Part shown: one piece after another, positions 8,216 to 15,264 of the stretch | Layout of the letters: the number at the start of each line of letters is the position of its first letter | How positions within the stretch are numbered: position 1 is the first letter of the stretch | The notes under the pieces: generated by a model | Databases searched by the model: none | Seen by the model: the letters and a program-made list of their open reading frames with translations, nothing else | Told to the model about the DNA's origin: nothing | Assembly (NCBI GenBank): GCA_051747385.1 | Contig: JBNJGB010000050.1 | Location: forward strand, 1-35,658 | Reading direction: 5' to 3' | DNA from: JBNJGB01 sp051747385 | Lineage (GTDB): Bacteria > Myxococcota_A > UBA9042 > PHBI01 > JACKFB01 | Length of the DNA stretch: 35,658 nucleotides | Made by a program: the position numbers and the translations under genes

Positions 8216-9635
8216 TCCCCCGGCGGCGGGCGGCGCCCAGCAGGGTCAGCGCCAGCAGCGCGAGGCCCGCGGCGCCGCCCCCGCCTCCCCCGGCGCAGCC
8301 CCCACCTCCGCGGGTCCGCTGGTGGGCGACGCTCGCCACGTGGCCGGCCCCGAGGCGAGGCGCGGCGACCTCGGGCGTACCCGGCTCCGGGTCGTCCGGG
8401 GGCTCGGGATCGCGGACCTCCCCGCCCCACTGGTCGGCGATCTCGGCCCAGTAGTCCTCCCGCGCGCCGTCGTAGCCGAGAGCCCAGATCCCGACGCCGC
8501 CCAGATCCTCGTCGTCGATGTGGGCCAGCTTGAGCCCGAAGCTGGCCTGGTCGTCGTACCAGACCTGGACCAACCCGCCGTCGTCCTCCCGGTGGTAGTA
8601 GGGCACGTCGGCGTCGTCGTCCCACAGCGGACCCCAGGCTTCGGCCTCCGGCGCCGCGTCCTCGTAGACGATGGCCGCTCCGTCCCCCAGCGCGACGCCC
8701 GGGACGGACTCGTCGGCCACCGCCCAGGCCCGGCCGTACCAGGGGAGGCCCACGATGATCTTGTCGCGGTGCTCGACGCCGCCCCAGGTCAGGTAGTCCT
8801 GGATGGTCCAGGCGACGGAGTACACGCCCCACTTCCCGCCGCCGTGGAGCGGCGCGACGGGGCCGGGATCCCCGCCCTCCCAGTGATAGCCGTAGGCCAT
8901 GACCATGGCGCCGTCCGAGGCGGCCAAAAGCTCGTCGTAGTCGTACGCGCCGCTCCAGTCGACGGCGGGCCCCGCGAACGTCACGTGCCCCTCGCCGTCG
9001 TCCACCGCGCCGTCCACGGCCGTCTTCAGCTCCGACATGAAGGCCACGAAGTCGTCCCGCGCCGCCTTCGGGACGAACTCGAAGTCCACGTTGATCCCGT
9101 CCGCCTCGTGGACCGCGAGGAGCGTGAGGCACGTCTCGACGGCCCGCGCCCGGCGCTCCGGGTCCGCGAGCAGGGCGCCGATGGCCTCGCCGTCGAACAG
9201 GGTCACCGTCACCACGGCCCGCACACCGTGGGCGTGGGCCTCCGCGACCAGGTCCCCGGCCCCGGCCCCGCCCCAGCCGTTCCACTCCACGGCCTCGCCC
9301 CGGCCGTCGAGGCCCACGGCGAACCACGCGACCGTCGTGAGGAGCTCCCAGTGGGGGACCTCGTAGCCCATCTCCCAGTACGGCAGGTAGCCGTAGACCT
9401 CCCGGCGCACGATCGGACCGGGGACCCGGGCCGCCGTTCGGGAGGGCGTCCGGGCGCGCGCCATGGCCCTCCGGGCGGGCGGGGCCGGACGGACGGGCGG
9501 CTCGGCCATCAGGTCGCGGTGTCCGCGGGGGCGTGGCGCGTCGGGGATGGCGATCGGCGAGGCTCGGGCCACGGAAGCCGTGCTCACGGCGACGAGCACC
9601 AGCCCGAGCCACCCGCTCCGCACACCCGACGCCAT
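8193..9635 (-). CDS. GH18-family glycosidase with MYXO-CTERM-like tail
   Basis: This 480-residue protein begins with a signal peptide (MASGVRSGWLGLVLVAVS) and a proline/arginine-rich linker to about residue 75. Residues about 78-415 form a GH18 TIM barrel starting EVYGYLPYWEMG. The catalytic strand reads DGINVDFE, with D184 and the acid E186. A later strand reads MVMAYGYHW at 244-252, and IIVGLPWYGRAW follows. The DxxNxDxE form resembles the cortex-lytic/YaaH-type GH18 group more than classical chitinases, so the substrate could be chitin, peptidoglycan or another GlcNAc polymer. The C-terminus has a GGGGCAGGGGGG stretch, a hydrophobic helix and a basic end (GAARRR). This matches the layout of MYXO-CTERM sorting tails and implies surface display. 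GGGAGGGG precedes the ATG. Confidence 0.87.
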   Translation of the reverse strand: MASGVRSGWLGLVLVAVSTASVARASPIAIPDAPRPRGHRDLMAEPPVRPAPPARRAMARARTPSRTAARVPGPIVRREVYGYLPYWEMGYEVPHWELLTTVAWFAVGLDGRGEAVEWNGWGGAGAGDLVAEAHAHGVRAVVTVTLFDGEAIGALLADPERRARAVETCLTLLAVHEADGINVDFEFVPKAARDDFVAFMSELKTAVDGAVDDGEGHVTFAGPAVDWSGAYDYDELLAASDGAMVMAYGYHWEGGDPGPVAPLHGGGKWGVYSVAWTIQDYLTWGGVEHRDKIIVGLPWYGRAWAVADESVPGVALGDGAAIVYEDAAPEAEAWGPLWDDDADVPYYHREDDGGLVQVWYDDQASFGLKLAHIDDEDLGGVGIWALGYDGAREDYWAEIADQWGGEVRDPEPPDDPEPGTPEVAAPRLGAGHVASVAHQRTRGGGGCAGGGGGGAAGLALLALTLLGAARRRGTTTRDPG

Positions 9636-9784
9636 TCCGCCCCTCCCATCGGTCCACTCGAACGTGGCACCGCCCCGCCAGGGGTGTCAACGCGCCGGCC
9701 GGGGCATCCCACGTCGTCCGCGACGAGCCCCACCCGGCGCCGGTGACCCGGAGGGCCGCGCTCGAGTGACGGCCCGGCGGCGCG

Positions 9785-11743
9785 TCAGGGCTGCTTCAGC
9801 TCGCAGCTTCCGGCCTGAGGCGGGCCCTCGCAGTCGCTGATCCCGCAGGGGCAGACCTGGGCCCCGACACAGTGACGGGCAGCGCTGTCGCAGTCCGCGT
9901 CCGTGAAGCAGGACACGTCGTCGAACGGGTCGATGCGCGGGACGCACACCGACGACAGGTCGAGGTCGCACGCCTCCATGTCCACCGCCGAGATGCAGCG
10001 GAGCCCCGGCGCGCAGCCGTGATAGGAGTCGCAGCAGTCCCCCGCCTGCCCCAGGGGCTCGCAGGTCCCCGGCTCGTCCGGGTCGGCGCACGCCGTGTCC
10101 GCCGGGCAGACCCGGAGGCCCTCGCAGTACTCGTCGTCCGCGCAGGCGCTGTGGGTCCAGCAGCGCCCGGCCACCTTCTGCTGGCAGAGGCCGCTCGTCG
10201 GGCAGTTCGACCCGGTGCCGCACTCGGACGGCATCACCGGGCAGTCCTCGTCGCGGGCACACGTGAAGCCGTCGCCGCAGTCGATGCCCGTCTTGCAGGG
10301 CATGCCCTCGGGGGACTCGCAGAAGCCGTTCTTGCTCTTCTGGAACAGGGAGCCGCAGCCGAGCAGGCGGTGGCCGTTGCAGACCAGCCCCTCCGGGCAG
10401 TCCTCGAAGTTCCAGCAGGTCTCGCCGAAGACCGGCTCGGAGACACAGGAGGCCGTGCTGTTCGGCGGGCAGGTCATGGTCGTGTTGGAGTTCCGGCACT
10501 CGAGCCCGGGCCCGCACTCCCGGTGGCTGTCGCAGCAGTGGTCCTGGTCCGCGAGCGGCACGCATCGGCCCGGCCGGTTCGGCTCGTCACACCCGGCCGG
10601 ATCGGTGCAGACCTGCTCGTCGGAGCAGCGCTCGCCCGTCGCGCAGTCGTCGCGGGACCAGCAGCCCTCGTCCACCTGCTCGACGCAGACGCCCTCGGTC
10701 GGCGCCGGCGCGTCGGGACACCAAGCCGTGTCCGGAATGGCGCACCGCATGCCCGCGGCGCAGTCCGCGTCGTCCGAGCAAGCCGTGGTCTGCGTGTGGC
10801 AGCTCCCGGGAACCGACGACCCCGTGGGGCAAAGCTCTCCGCACGTGCAGACCGTCGCGTCCTCGCAGACGCGCCCGGGGCCGCAGTGCTCGTCGACCCA
10901 GCACTCGCCGCCGCCGGGGACGTCGAGGCACGCCCGCCCCTCGACGCAGACCGCCGTCTCCGAGCAGTCGGCGGGGTTGTCGCAGCAGACCTCCTCCTCG
11001 GCCGTGCAGACGCCCGGCGTGGTCGGCACCAGGCACGTGTCGTCCCCACAGGGACAGACGTACGCGCCGACGCACCGCGTCGCGCCGTCGCAGTCGTCGC
11101 CCGAGAAGCAGTGGTCCTCCTCCGGCGCCGGCACGCAGCGCTCACCGACGCACAGGCCGTCGGGGCCGCACTCGTCGTCGCTCAGGCAGCACATCCCCGG
11201 CAGCGAGCAGAACCCCGGCGAGGCCTCGCAGCCCTCGGCCCCGCAGGGACACGACTCCACGCCGTCGCAGACCCGGCCCGCCTTGCAGTGGGCGTCCGCC
11301 CAACACCCGGCGCCCTCCGGGACGTCGCGGCACACGCCCTGGTGGCACACGGCGTCCCCCGGACACTCCGAGTCCGTGTTGCAGCACCCCTCGGGCCAAC
11401 GGCAGGTGCCCACCTCCGGCTCGCAGTCCGGATCGTCGCACGGGCAGAAGCTCGCCCCCTCGCACTGCTGCCCCGCAGCACACTCACCGTCGGCGTAGCA
11501 GCCGTTCTCGCCCGGCACGGGGTGGCAGGAGCCCTCGAGGCAGATCTCACCGAGGCCGCAGACCCCGGTCGGGCAGCACCGAGCCCCCGTGGCGCCGTCG
11601 GCGTCGACCGCGTCCGGCGTGACCTCGACCTCGTCGCCCGCGACGTCGGCCGGCGCGTCGACGTCCGGCTCCGCGCCGCCGCCCCCGTCGGAGCAGGCGG
11701 ACGCGAGCAGCAGCAGGCAGGTGATGGGGATGATGCGCAGCAA
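9785..11743 (-). CDS. Cysteine-rich repeat lipoprotein
   Basis: This 652-residue protein starts with TTG at 11743 (reading LLRIIPITCLLLLASAC), with GAGGAG about eight bases upstream. LASAC is a lipobox, so the mature protein is anchored by the Cys. After an acidic linker (to about residue 50) come roughly nine tandem units of about 65 residues. Each has the pattern CC-x5-C-x5-C ... GCWxDxHCxxGxxC ... CPCGxxxC ... PGxC. The first three are nearly regular; later ones are diverged. More than a tenth of the residues are Cys. Such Dickkopf-like or EGF-like disulfide proteins are common on the surface of myxobacteria and relatives. The role is unknown; adhesion or spacer is a guess. ATG starts much farther upstream would pass through a repeat-filled intergenic region and are rejected. 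Confidence 0.82.
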   Translation of the reverse strand: MLRIIPITCLLLLASACSDGGGGAEPDVDAPADVAGDEVEVTPDAVDADGATGARCCPTGVCGLGEICLEGSCHPVPGENGCYADGECAAGQQCEGASFCPCDDPDCEPEVGTCRWPEGCCNTDSECPGDAVCHQGVCRDVPEGAGCWADAHCKAGRVCDGVESCPCGAEGCEASPGFCSLPGMCCLSDDECGPDGLCVGERCVPAPEEDHCFSGDDCDGATRCVGAYVCPCGDDTCLVPTTPGVCTAEEEVCCDNPADCSETAVCVEGRACLDVPGGGECWVDEHCGPGRVCEDATVCTCGELCPTGSSVPGSCHTQTTACSDDADCAAGMRCAIPDTAWCPDAPAPTEGVCVEQVDEGCWSRDDCATGERCSDEQVCTDPAGCDEPNRPGRCVPLADQDHCCDSHRECGPGLECRNSNTTMTCPPNSTASCVSEPVFGETCWNFEDCPEGLVCNGHRLLGCGSLFQKSKNGFCESPEGMPCKTGIDCGDGFTCARDEDCPVMPSECGTGSNCPTSGLCQQKVAGRCWTHSACADDEYCEGLRVCPADTACADPDEPGTCEPLGQAGDCCDSYHGCAPGLRCISAVDMEACDLDLSSVCVPRIDPFDDVSCFTDADCDSAARHCVGAQVCPCGISDCEGPPQAGSCELKQP

Positions 11744-11909
11744 GCCTCGTCTCCTCGCCCGGACGGAGTCTCCCCGGGCGCGGCGCAGTCTAGCGATCCG
11801 ATGGGCTCCGGCCAACGGCGTTCCGCGGTTCGAACCCGAAGCGCGGGGGCAGCAGGACGGGGTTGCGCCAAGCCGCCGAGCTGCAACGGCGCGCAGTATG
11901 CGGGGACGA

Positions 11910-11937
11910 TGCAGCAGGCTCGCCGTCCCCGGCGGTC
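11910..11937 (+). repeat. Dispersed hairpin repeat, copy d
   Basis: The sequence begins TGCAGCAGGCTCGCCGTC and ends CCCCGGCGGTC. It is the best-preserved hairpin form of the family also seen at 4365. The preceding bases (CCGAGCTGCAACGGC) align with CCGAGCCGCGAAGGC before copy a. Confidence 0.5.
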
Positions 11938-12020
11938 GCTCGCCGATCCACCGGTACCGGCAGCACGACGAGGCCCGGGCTCGAGTCCGCTCCCGATGGA
12001 GCCGGGAGACCGTGTCCGGT

Positions 12021-12080
12021 GAGCCCGACCACGTCCACGACCACGTTTCGCGGGCTATCGGCGAGTCGGGAGCAATGGAC
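12021..12080 (+). repeat. Dispersed repeat related to 29722-29784
   Basis: It begins GAGCCCG, contains CGCGGGCTATCGGCGAGTCG and ends ATGGAC. The copy at 29722-29784 has the same order with CGCGGGCTCTCGGCGAGTCG and GTGGAC. The alignment needs two to three single-base gaps in the middle. Confidence 0.55.
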
Positions 12081-12109
12081 GGGCGGAGACGGGGTCCCCT
12101 GAACGCACG

Positions 12110-12136
12110 AAACCCCGCGGCCAGGCGACCGCGGGG
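12110..12136 (-). terminator. Rho-independent terminator of the small lipoprotein gene
   Basis: Read on the minus strand, CCCCGCGG (12136-12129) pairs with CCGCGGGG (12120-12113) around an 8-base loop and is followed by TTT. It lies 29 bases after the stop at 12165. Confidence 0.75.
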
Positions 12137-12164
12137 CTCCGCGCCGAGTCCAGGAGACCAGCGA

Positions 12165-12563
12165 TTACTCGCCGCCCTCCTCCTCGGCCTTCTTCTCGGC
12201 GCCCGCGGCCGGCTTCTCCTCGCCGCCCGTGGGGGCCTTCTTCTCGGCACCCTCGGCACCCTCGGCACCCTCGACCGCCTCACCGCCCTTGTCGTCGAGG
12301 GCCTTCTTGAGAGCCGAGGCGGCCTTCAGGCCGTCGAGCATCTCCTGCATCTTCTTGTCGTCCTTGAGCATGGCCTCGCACTCCGCCTGGTCCTCGGCGG
12401 TGGGCTCGTCCTCGGCCATCTTCTTCTCGAGCTCGGCGCACATGTCCTCGCCCGCGGCCTCGCACATCTTCTCCATGACCTTGTCGCAGGGCTTCTGCTT
12501 CTCGCAGGCCACGACGCCGAATGAGAAGCCGGCGACGGCCAGGATCGCGATGAGACGCTTCAT
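12165..12563 (-). CDS. Small acidic lipoprotein of unknown function
   Basis: This 132-residue protein begins MKRLIAILAVAGFSFGVVAC. The lipobox Cys is residue 20, so it is a lipoprotein. Four further cysteines (CDKVMEKMC, DMC, AEC) form a compact pattern in the first half of the mature chain, probably two disulfides in a helical hairpin. The C-terminal third is low-complexity Glu/Gly/Ala/Lys with a GAEGAEGAE repeat and looks disordered. The ATG has GGAGGAACTC directly before it. A good terminator lies downstream, and a gap of about 160 bases separates it from the next gene, so it is probably a single-gene unit. No family was recognised; short Cys-containing lipoproteins like this are frequent in myxobacteria. 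Confidence 0.8.
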   Translation of the reverse strand: MKRLIAILAVAGFSFGVVACEKQKPCDKVMEKMCEAAGEDMCAELEKKMAEDEPTAEDQAECEAMLKDDKKMQEMLDGLKAASALKKALDDKGGEAVEGAEGAEGAEKKAPTGGEEKPAAGAEKKAEEEGGE

Positions 12564-12725
12564 GAGTTCCTCCAGTGTTCCCCGGTGCGGTCGGGCGCCG
12601 TCCATGGCACATCCCGACACGTCAGGCACACATCTGTGCCGGATTGAGGCGCGAGCCTTAGCACCGTTGCCTGGCATGCGCAATCACCGACTACGGGGTT
12701 CCGGACAATCGGGCTCGGCGAGCGC

Positions 12726-14333
12726 TCAGGCGGCTTCCGGCGCGTCGACCAGGTCGCCCGACGCCGAGGAGGGCTCGGAGGCGCCGACCAGGGCTCCCAC
12801 GCGGACGGGCTCGATGCGCTTGATGCCCCGCTGGTCCAGGATCACCCGCACGCGCTCGACTTCCGTGCGCGAGCTCGCCCCGCGCCCCGTGATGAACCGG
12901 AGGACCAGGTTCACGTGGTAGACGCGGGCGCAGGCGACGCTCGTCAGCTCCCGGGTGTCCGGGTCCACCATGCGGTAGATCTCCCGGGGCGCGTCCATCC
13001 GCTCCCGCAGGCGGCTGAGGTTGAAGCGGATGATGTCGTTGAGGCCCTCGATCCCCTCGACGCGGCGCTGCAGGGCGTCGGACGACAGGGTGACCTCCTT
13101 GCGATAGCGGAGCACCGTCTCCGGCCGCCCGTCCGTGGCCACGGTCGTCGGATGATCCACGTGCCGGAGCTCGCGGATCTCCTGGTCCACCTGGGACGGC
13201 GACACGATGGTGAAGGCCTCGCGGCACTGGCCGATGACCTTGCCGCTGTCCGGATCCCGCACCTGGATGACGTGGTCGGGGATGAAGCGCGACACGCCCC
13301 GGCCCAGGTATCGCTTGCCCCACTCCTTGATGCGGTCCTTCACCATGTAGGACACGACCATCGCCGCCACGAAGGCGCCGCTGAACATGTCCCACTGCTG
13401 CTGGGCCCACAGGGTCACGAGCACCGCGAACAGCATGGCCAGCGCGGCGGCGGTCATGCCGATGGCGTCGTGGGTGAACGTCCCGGGCTCCTCGTGGCGG
13501 AGGTCCAGGTACAGGGCGCTCGAGGCGATGCGCTTCAGGATGTGGGAGCGGTACGGGAGGGACTCGTTCTCCTCGCCGGGCCGCGCGTAGCTCGGATACC
13601 CCCGCCCGCGCCGATAGTGGAAGCAGGCCACCGCGGCGTCCGCCAGCCTGGCGCGGACGCGGCGGGTGTCGTCCCCGAAGGCCGCCTCGTCCCGGTTGTC
13701 GTCGATGACCTCCACGAAGCGCGTGCACACCTGCTCGGCGAACAACGCCACGTACTCGTCCACCGCGTGCCAGACCTCGCGGACCTCGTCGTCCATGGCC
13801 GCGTACTCGCAGCGGCTCCCGACGCGTCGGAAGCGCTCCAGCGCGCCCTCCATGTCGTCCAGGAAGCGGTCCAGCGCGCGCGCGACCTCGGCCTCGCGAC
13901 CCGGGGTCGTCAGCCCGCCGCCCGCGGCCAGGTCCTCCACGCGCCGCACGAGGCGCGTGCTCTCATCGCGCATGGCCGAGCGGTAGATGGCGCCCAGGAG
14001 CTTGAGCAGCCGCGTGGCAGAGCCGTCGGCGCTCGCCTGCCCCGCGAGCAGGTCGTCCAGCCGCTCGCAGAGCCGGTCGAACCACAGCACGGCCTGGTCC
14101 TCGCGCGCGAGGGCGGCCAGGGCGACGGTCGGCGTCTTGAGCCGCACGAAGGCCGCCGTGTCCTCGTAGAAGCGGTCCGCCGCGTAGGACTCGCGCGTGA
14201 CGCCCAGGGTGCGCGGGATGAACATGTAGGTCTCGACGCGATAGTGCTGGCTCCGCTGCCCCGGCTCCAGGACGTAGGCCAGCTTCAGCTCGAGCTGGTT
14301 CGAGTCGTGGGGTCTCAGGCGTCGATCGACCAA
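12726..14333 (-). CDS. Conserved-looking two-TM membrane protein of unknown function
   Basis: This 535-residue protein starts with TTG at 14333, preceded by GGAGGACCG. Residues 1-285 are soluble and mostly helical, with an N-terminal strand-rich part (ELKLAYVLEPGQ, YRVETYMFIPRTLGV). Two membrane segments lie at about 291-310 and 315-331, separated by only a few residues. Residues 332-535 are again soluble, with a mixed strand pattern and a helical stretch near EGLNDIIRFNLSRLRERM. There is no signal peptide, so both soluble parts should face the cytoplasm, joined by a membrane hairpin. No catalytic motif is visible and no family name was recognised. A promoter-like sequence lies 50-80 bases upstream. 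The neighbouring hemerythrin-like gene on the same strand ends 91 bases before the start, and the promoter between them suggests separate transcription. Confidence 0.78.
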   Translation of the reverse strand: MVDRRLRPHDSNQLELKLAYVLEPGQRSQHYRVETYMFIPRTLGVTRESYAADRFYEDTAAFVRLKTPTVALAALAREDQAVLWFDRLCERLDDLLAGQASADGSATRLLKLLGAIYRSAMRDESTRLVRRVEDLAAGGGLTTPGREAEVARALDRFLDDMEGALERFRRVGSRCEYAAMDDEVREVWHAVDEYVALFAEQVCTRFVEVIDDNRDEAAFGDDTRRVRARLADAAVACFHYRRGRGYPSYARPGEENESLPYRSHILKRIASSALYLDLRHEEPGTFTHDAIGMTAAALAMLFAVLVTLWAQQQWDMFSGAFVAAMVVSYMVKDRIKEWGKRYLGRGVSRFIPDHVIQVRDPDSGKVIGQCREAFTIVSPSQVDQEIRELRHVDHPTTVATDGRPETVLRYRKEVTLSSDALQRRVEGIEGLNDIIRFNLSRLRERMDAPREIYRMVDPDTRELTSVACARVYHVNLVLRFITGRGASSRTEVERVRVILDQRGIKRIEPVRVGALVGASEPSSASGDLVDAPEAA

Positions 14334-14383
14334 CGGTCCTCCGGCGGTTGGGTTTGCGGCGACGTGCTGCGCGCGAGCCAGAC

Positions 14384-14412
14384 AATATCGTAACGATCCC
14401 GTGATCTGGCAA
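14384..14412 (-). promoter_or_regulatory. Sigma-70-like promoter for the 12726-14333 gene
   Basis: On the minus strand, TTGCCA (14412-14407) is followed after 17 bases by GATATT (14389-14384). The -35 matches consensus at 5 of 6 positions and the -10 at 4 of 6. It includes the inverted repeat ATCGT-A-ACGAT, a possible operator. Confidence 0.5.
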
Positions 14413-14423
14413 GATCCGGGACG

Positions 14424-14933
14424 TCACGGCGCAGGATCGTAGGCCGCCCGGAGCGCCTCGCCCAGCCGCGCCCGGTCCTCGGCGGACAGCGCGTCGTCCA
14501 GGGCCGGGTAGAGGTGGCGCTCCTCGCGGAGCCCGTGGTGCTCCAGCACGTGTCGGAGGCGCATGAACGGATCCAGGCCGAGGATCATGGACCGCCGATC
14601 GAGGCCGCCCTCGCCCCAGCAGTGTTCGGGGAAGGTCCGACGCTGCCAGGCCTCCAGCTGTCGTCGGCAGGCCCGGATCGACCGGAGGATCACCAGGTGA
14701 TCCCCGTGGAAGACCTTCGGATCGGCCCCTCGCGGGAACGGGCCCAGCCCGGCGTACAGCGGCAGGGCGTGGGCGTCCTCCGCGGCCGCGTGTGCGTCCA
14801 GCGCCCGGGCGACGGCCTCGAAGCCGCGTGAGGCCCCGTCCAGGTCGAGGGCCGTGAGCGCCTCCAGGACCCGCAGCAGGTCGTCCTCCATGGCGGCGTG
14901 GAGCCGCTCGTTCAGCCGCGCGAGCCGTTCCAT
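14424..14933 (-). CDS. Hemerythrin-like HHE-domain protein
   Basis: This 169-residue cytosolic protein is a predicted four-helix bundle. Its helices carry metal-ligand-like patterns: DAHAAAEDAHALPLY near residues 46-60, FHGDHLVIL near 80, and VLEHHGLREERHLYPALDD near 133-150. The HxxxE and HHxxREE(R)HLYP motifs are typical of hemerythrin/HHE di-iron proteins, which bind oxygen, NO or sense redox state. The length is usual for the bacterial family. The ATG at 14933 has no Shine-Dalgarno sequence; a TATATT box lies only eight bases upstream, so the mRNA may be leaderless. It is divergent from the Pup-like gene with a 136-base shared region, so the two may be co-regulated, but nothing proves a functional link. 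Confidence 0.82.
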   Translation of the reverse strand: MERLARLNERLHAAMEDDLLRVLEALTALDLDGASRGFEAVARALDAHAAAEDAHALPLYAGLGPFPRGADPKVFHGDHLVILRSIRACRRQLEAWQRRTFPEHCWGEGGLDRRSMILGLDPFMRLRHVLEHHGLREERHLYPALDDALSAEDRARLGEALRAAYDPAP

Positions 14934-14941
14934 CGCGCCAG

Positions 14942-14947
14942 AATATA
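14942..14947 (-). promoter_or_regulatory. -10-like box of a probable leaderless gene
   Basis: TATATT on the minus strand ends eight bases before the hemerythrin-like ATG, and no ribosome-binding site is present. The -35 region is weak. Confidence 0.35.
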
Positions 14948-15028
14948 TCACCCCCCGGGGCCGCCTCCCAGCACTCCGCGGCGGACCTGGGGACCGTACT
15001 GCGGCTCGGACCGCCCGTACGCACGTGC

Positions 15029-15034
15029 TATCTT
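15029..15034 (+). promoter_or_regulatory. Possible -10 box for the Pup-like operon
   Basis: TATCTT lies 35 bases before the ATG of the Pup-like gene. No good -35 is visible 17 bases upstream, so the call is tentative. Confidence 0.25.
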
Positions 15035-15069
15035 GAGGCCGTCCCCGAGTCCTTTCCGGAGGTGGCTCC

Positions 15070-15264
15070 ATGGCGGACGCGAGCACCCATCAGCAGCCGA
15101 CGCACCACGACACCGATCCGACACCGCGCGAGCGCCCCTTCGAGCCCCGCCCCACGACCGAGCGGGATCCCCTCGACGAGGCGGCCCGGGCGGTCCTGAG
15201 GGACGCGCTCGAGGCGCCGGCGGAGCACAACCACGCCTGGCGGATCCCCGGCGGTGGGGAGTAG
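15070..15264 (+). CDS. Pup-like small protein modifier ending in GGGE
   Basis: This 64-residue protein has GGAGG at 15058-15062, seven bases before its ATG. The first about 32 residues are rich in Thr, His, Pro, Asp and Arg and look disordered. Residues about 33-50 (DPLDEAARAVLRDALEA) form a likely amphipathic helix. The C-terminus reads WRIPGGGE. This layout matches prokaryotic ubiquitin-like protein Pup: about 64 residues, disordered start, a helix in the second half, and a terminal GG followed by Gln or Glu. Here the last residue is already Glu, so no deamidation by Dop would be needed before ligation. It contains no lysine, so it could not form chains on itself. The stop overlaps the start of the PafA-family gene by 11 bases. 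Overall similarity to Pup is low, so the assignment rests on the tail, size and partner gene. Confidence 0.8.
   Translation: MADASTHQQPTHHDTDPTPRERPFEPRPTTERDPLDEAARAVLRDALEAPAEHNHAWRIPGGGE

Larger units (their letters stand above)
11744..12109. other. Repeat-filled intergenic stretch
   Basis: No gene is seen. The stretch contains a hairpin repeat at 11910-11937 related to those near 4365, and a block at 12021-12080 related to 29722-29784. A TTCGAAC heptamer near 11831 resembles a tRNA T-loop, but no stem or cloverleaf forms. Confidence 0.5.

Noticed and set aside
11826..11840. TTCGAAC heptamer as part of a tRNA gene
   Set aside because: The five bases on each side do not pair as a T-stem, on either strand, and no anticodon or acceptor arm can be built.
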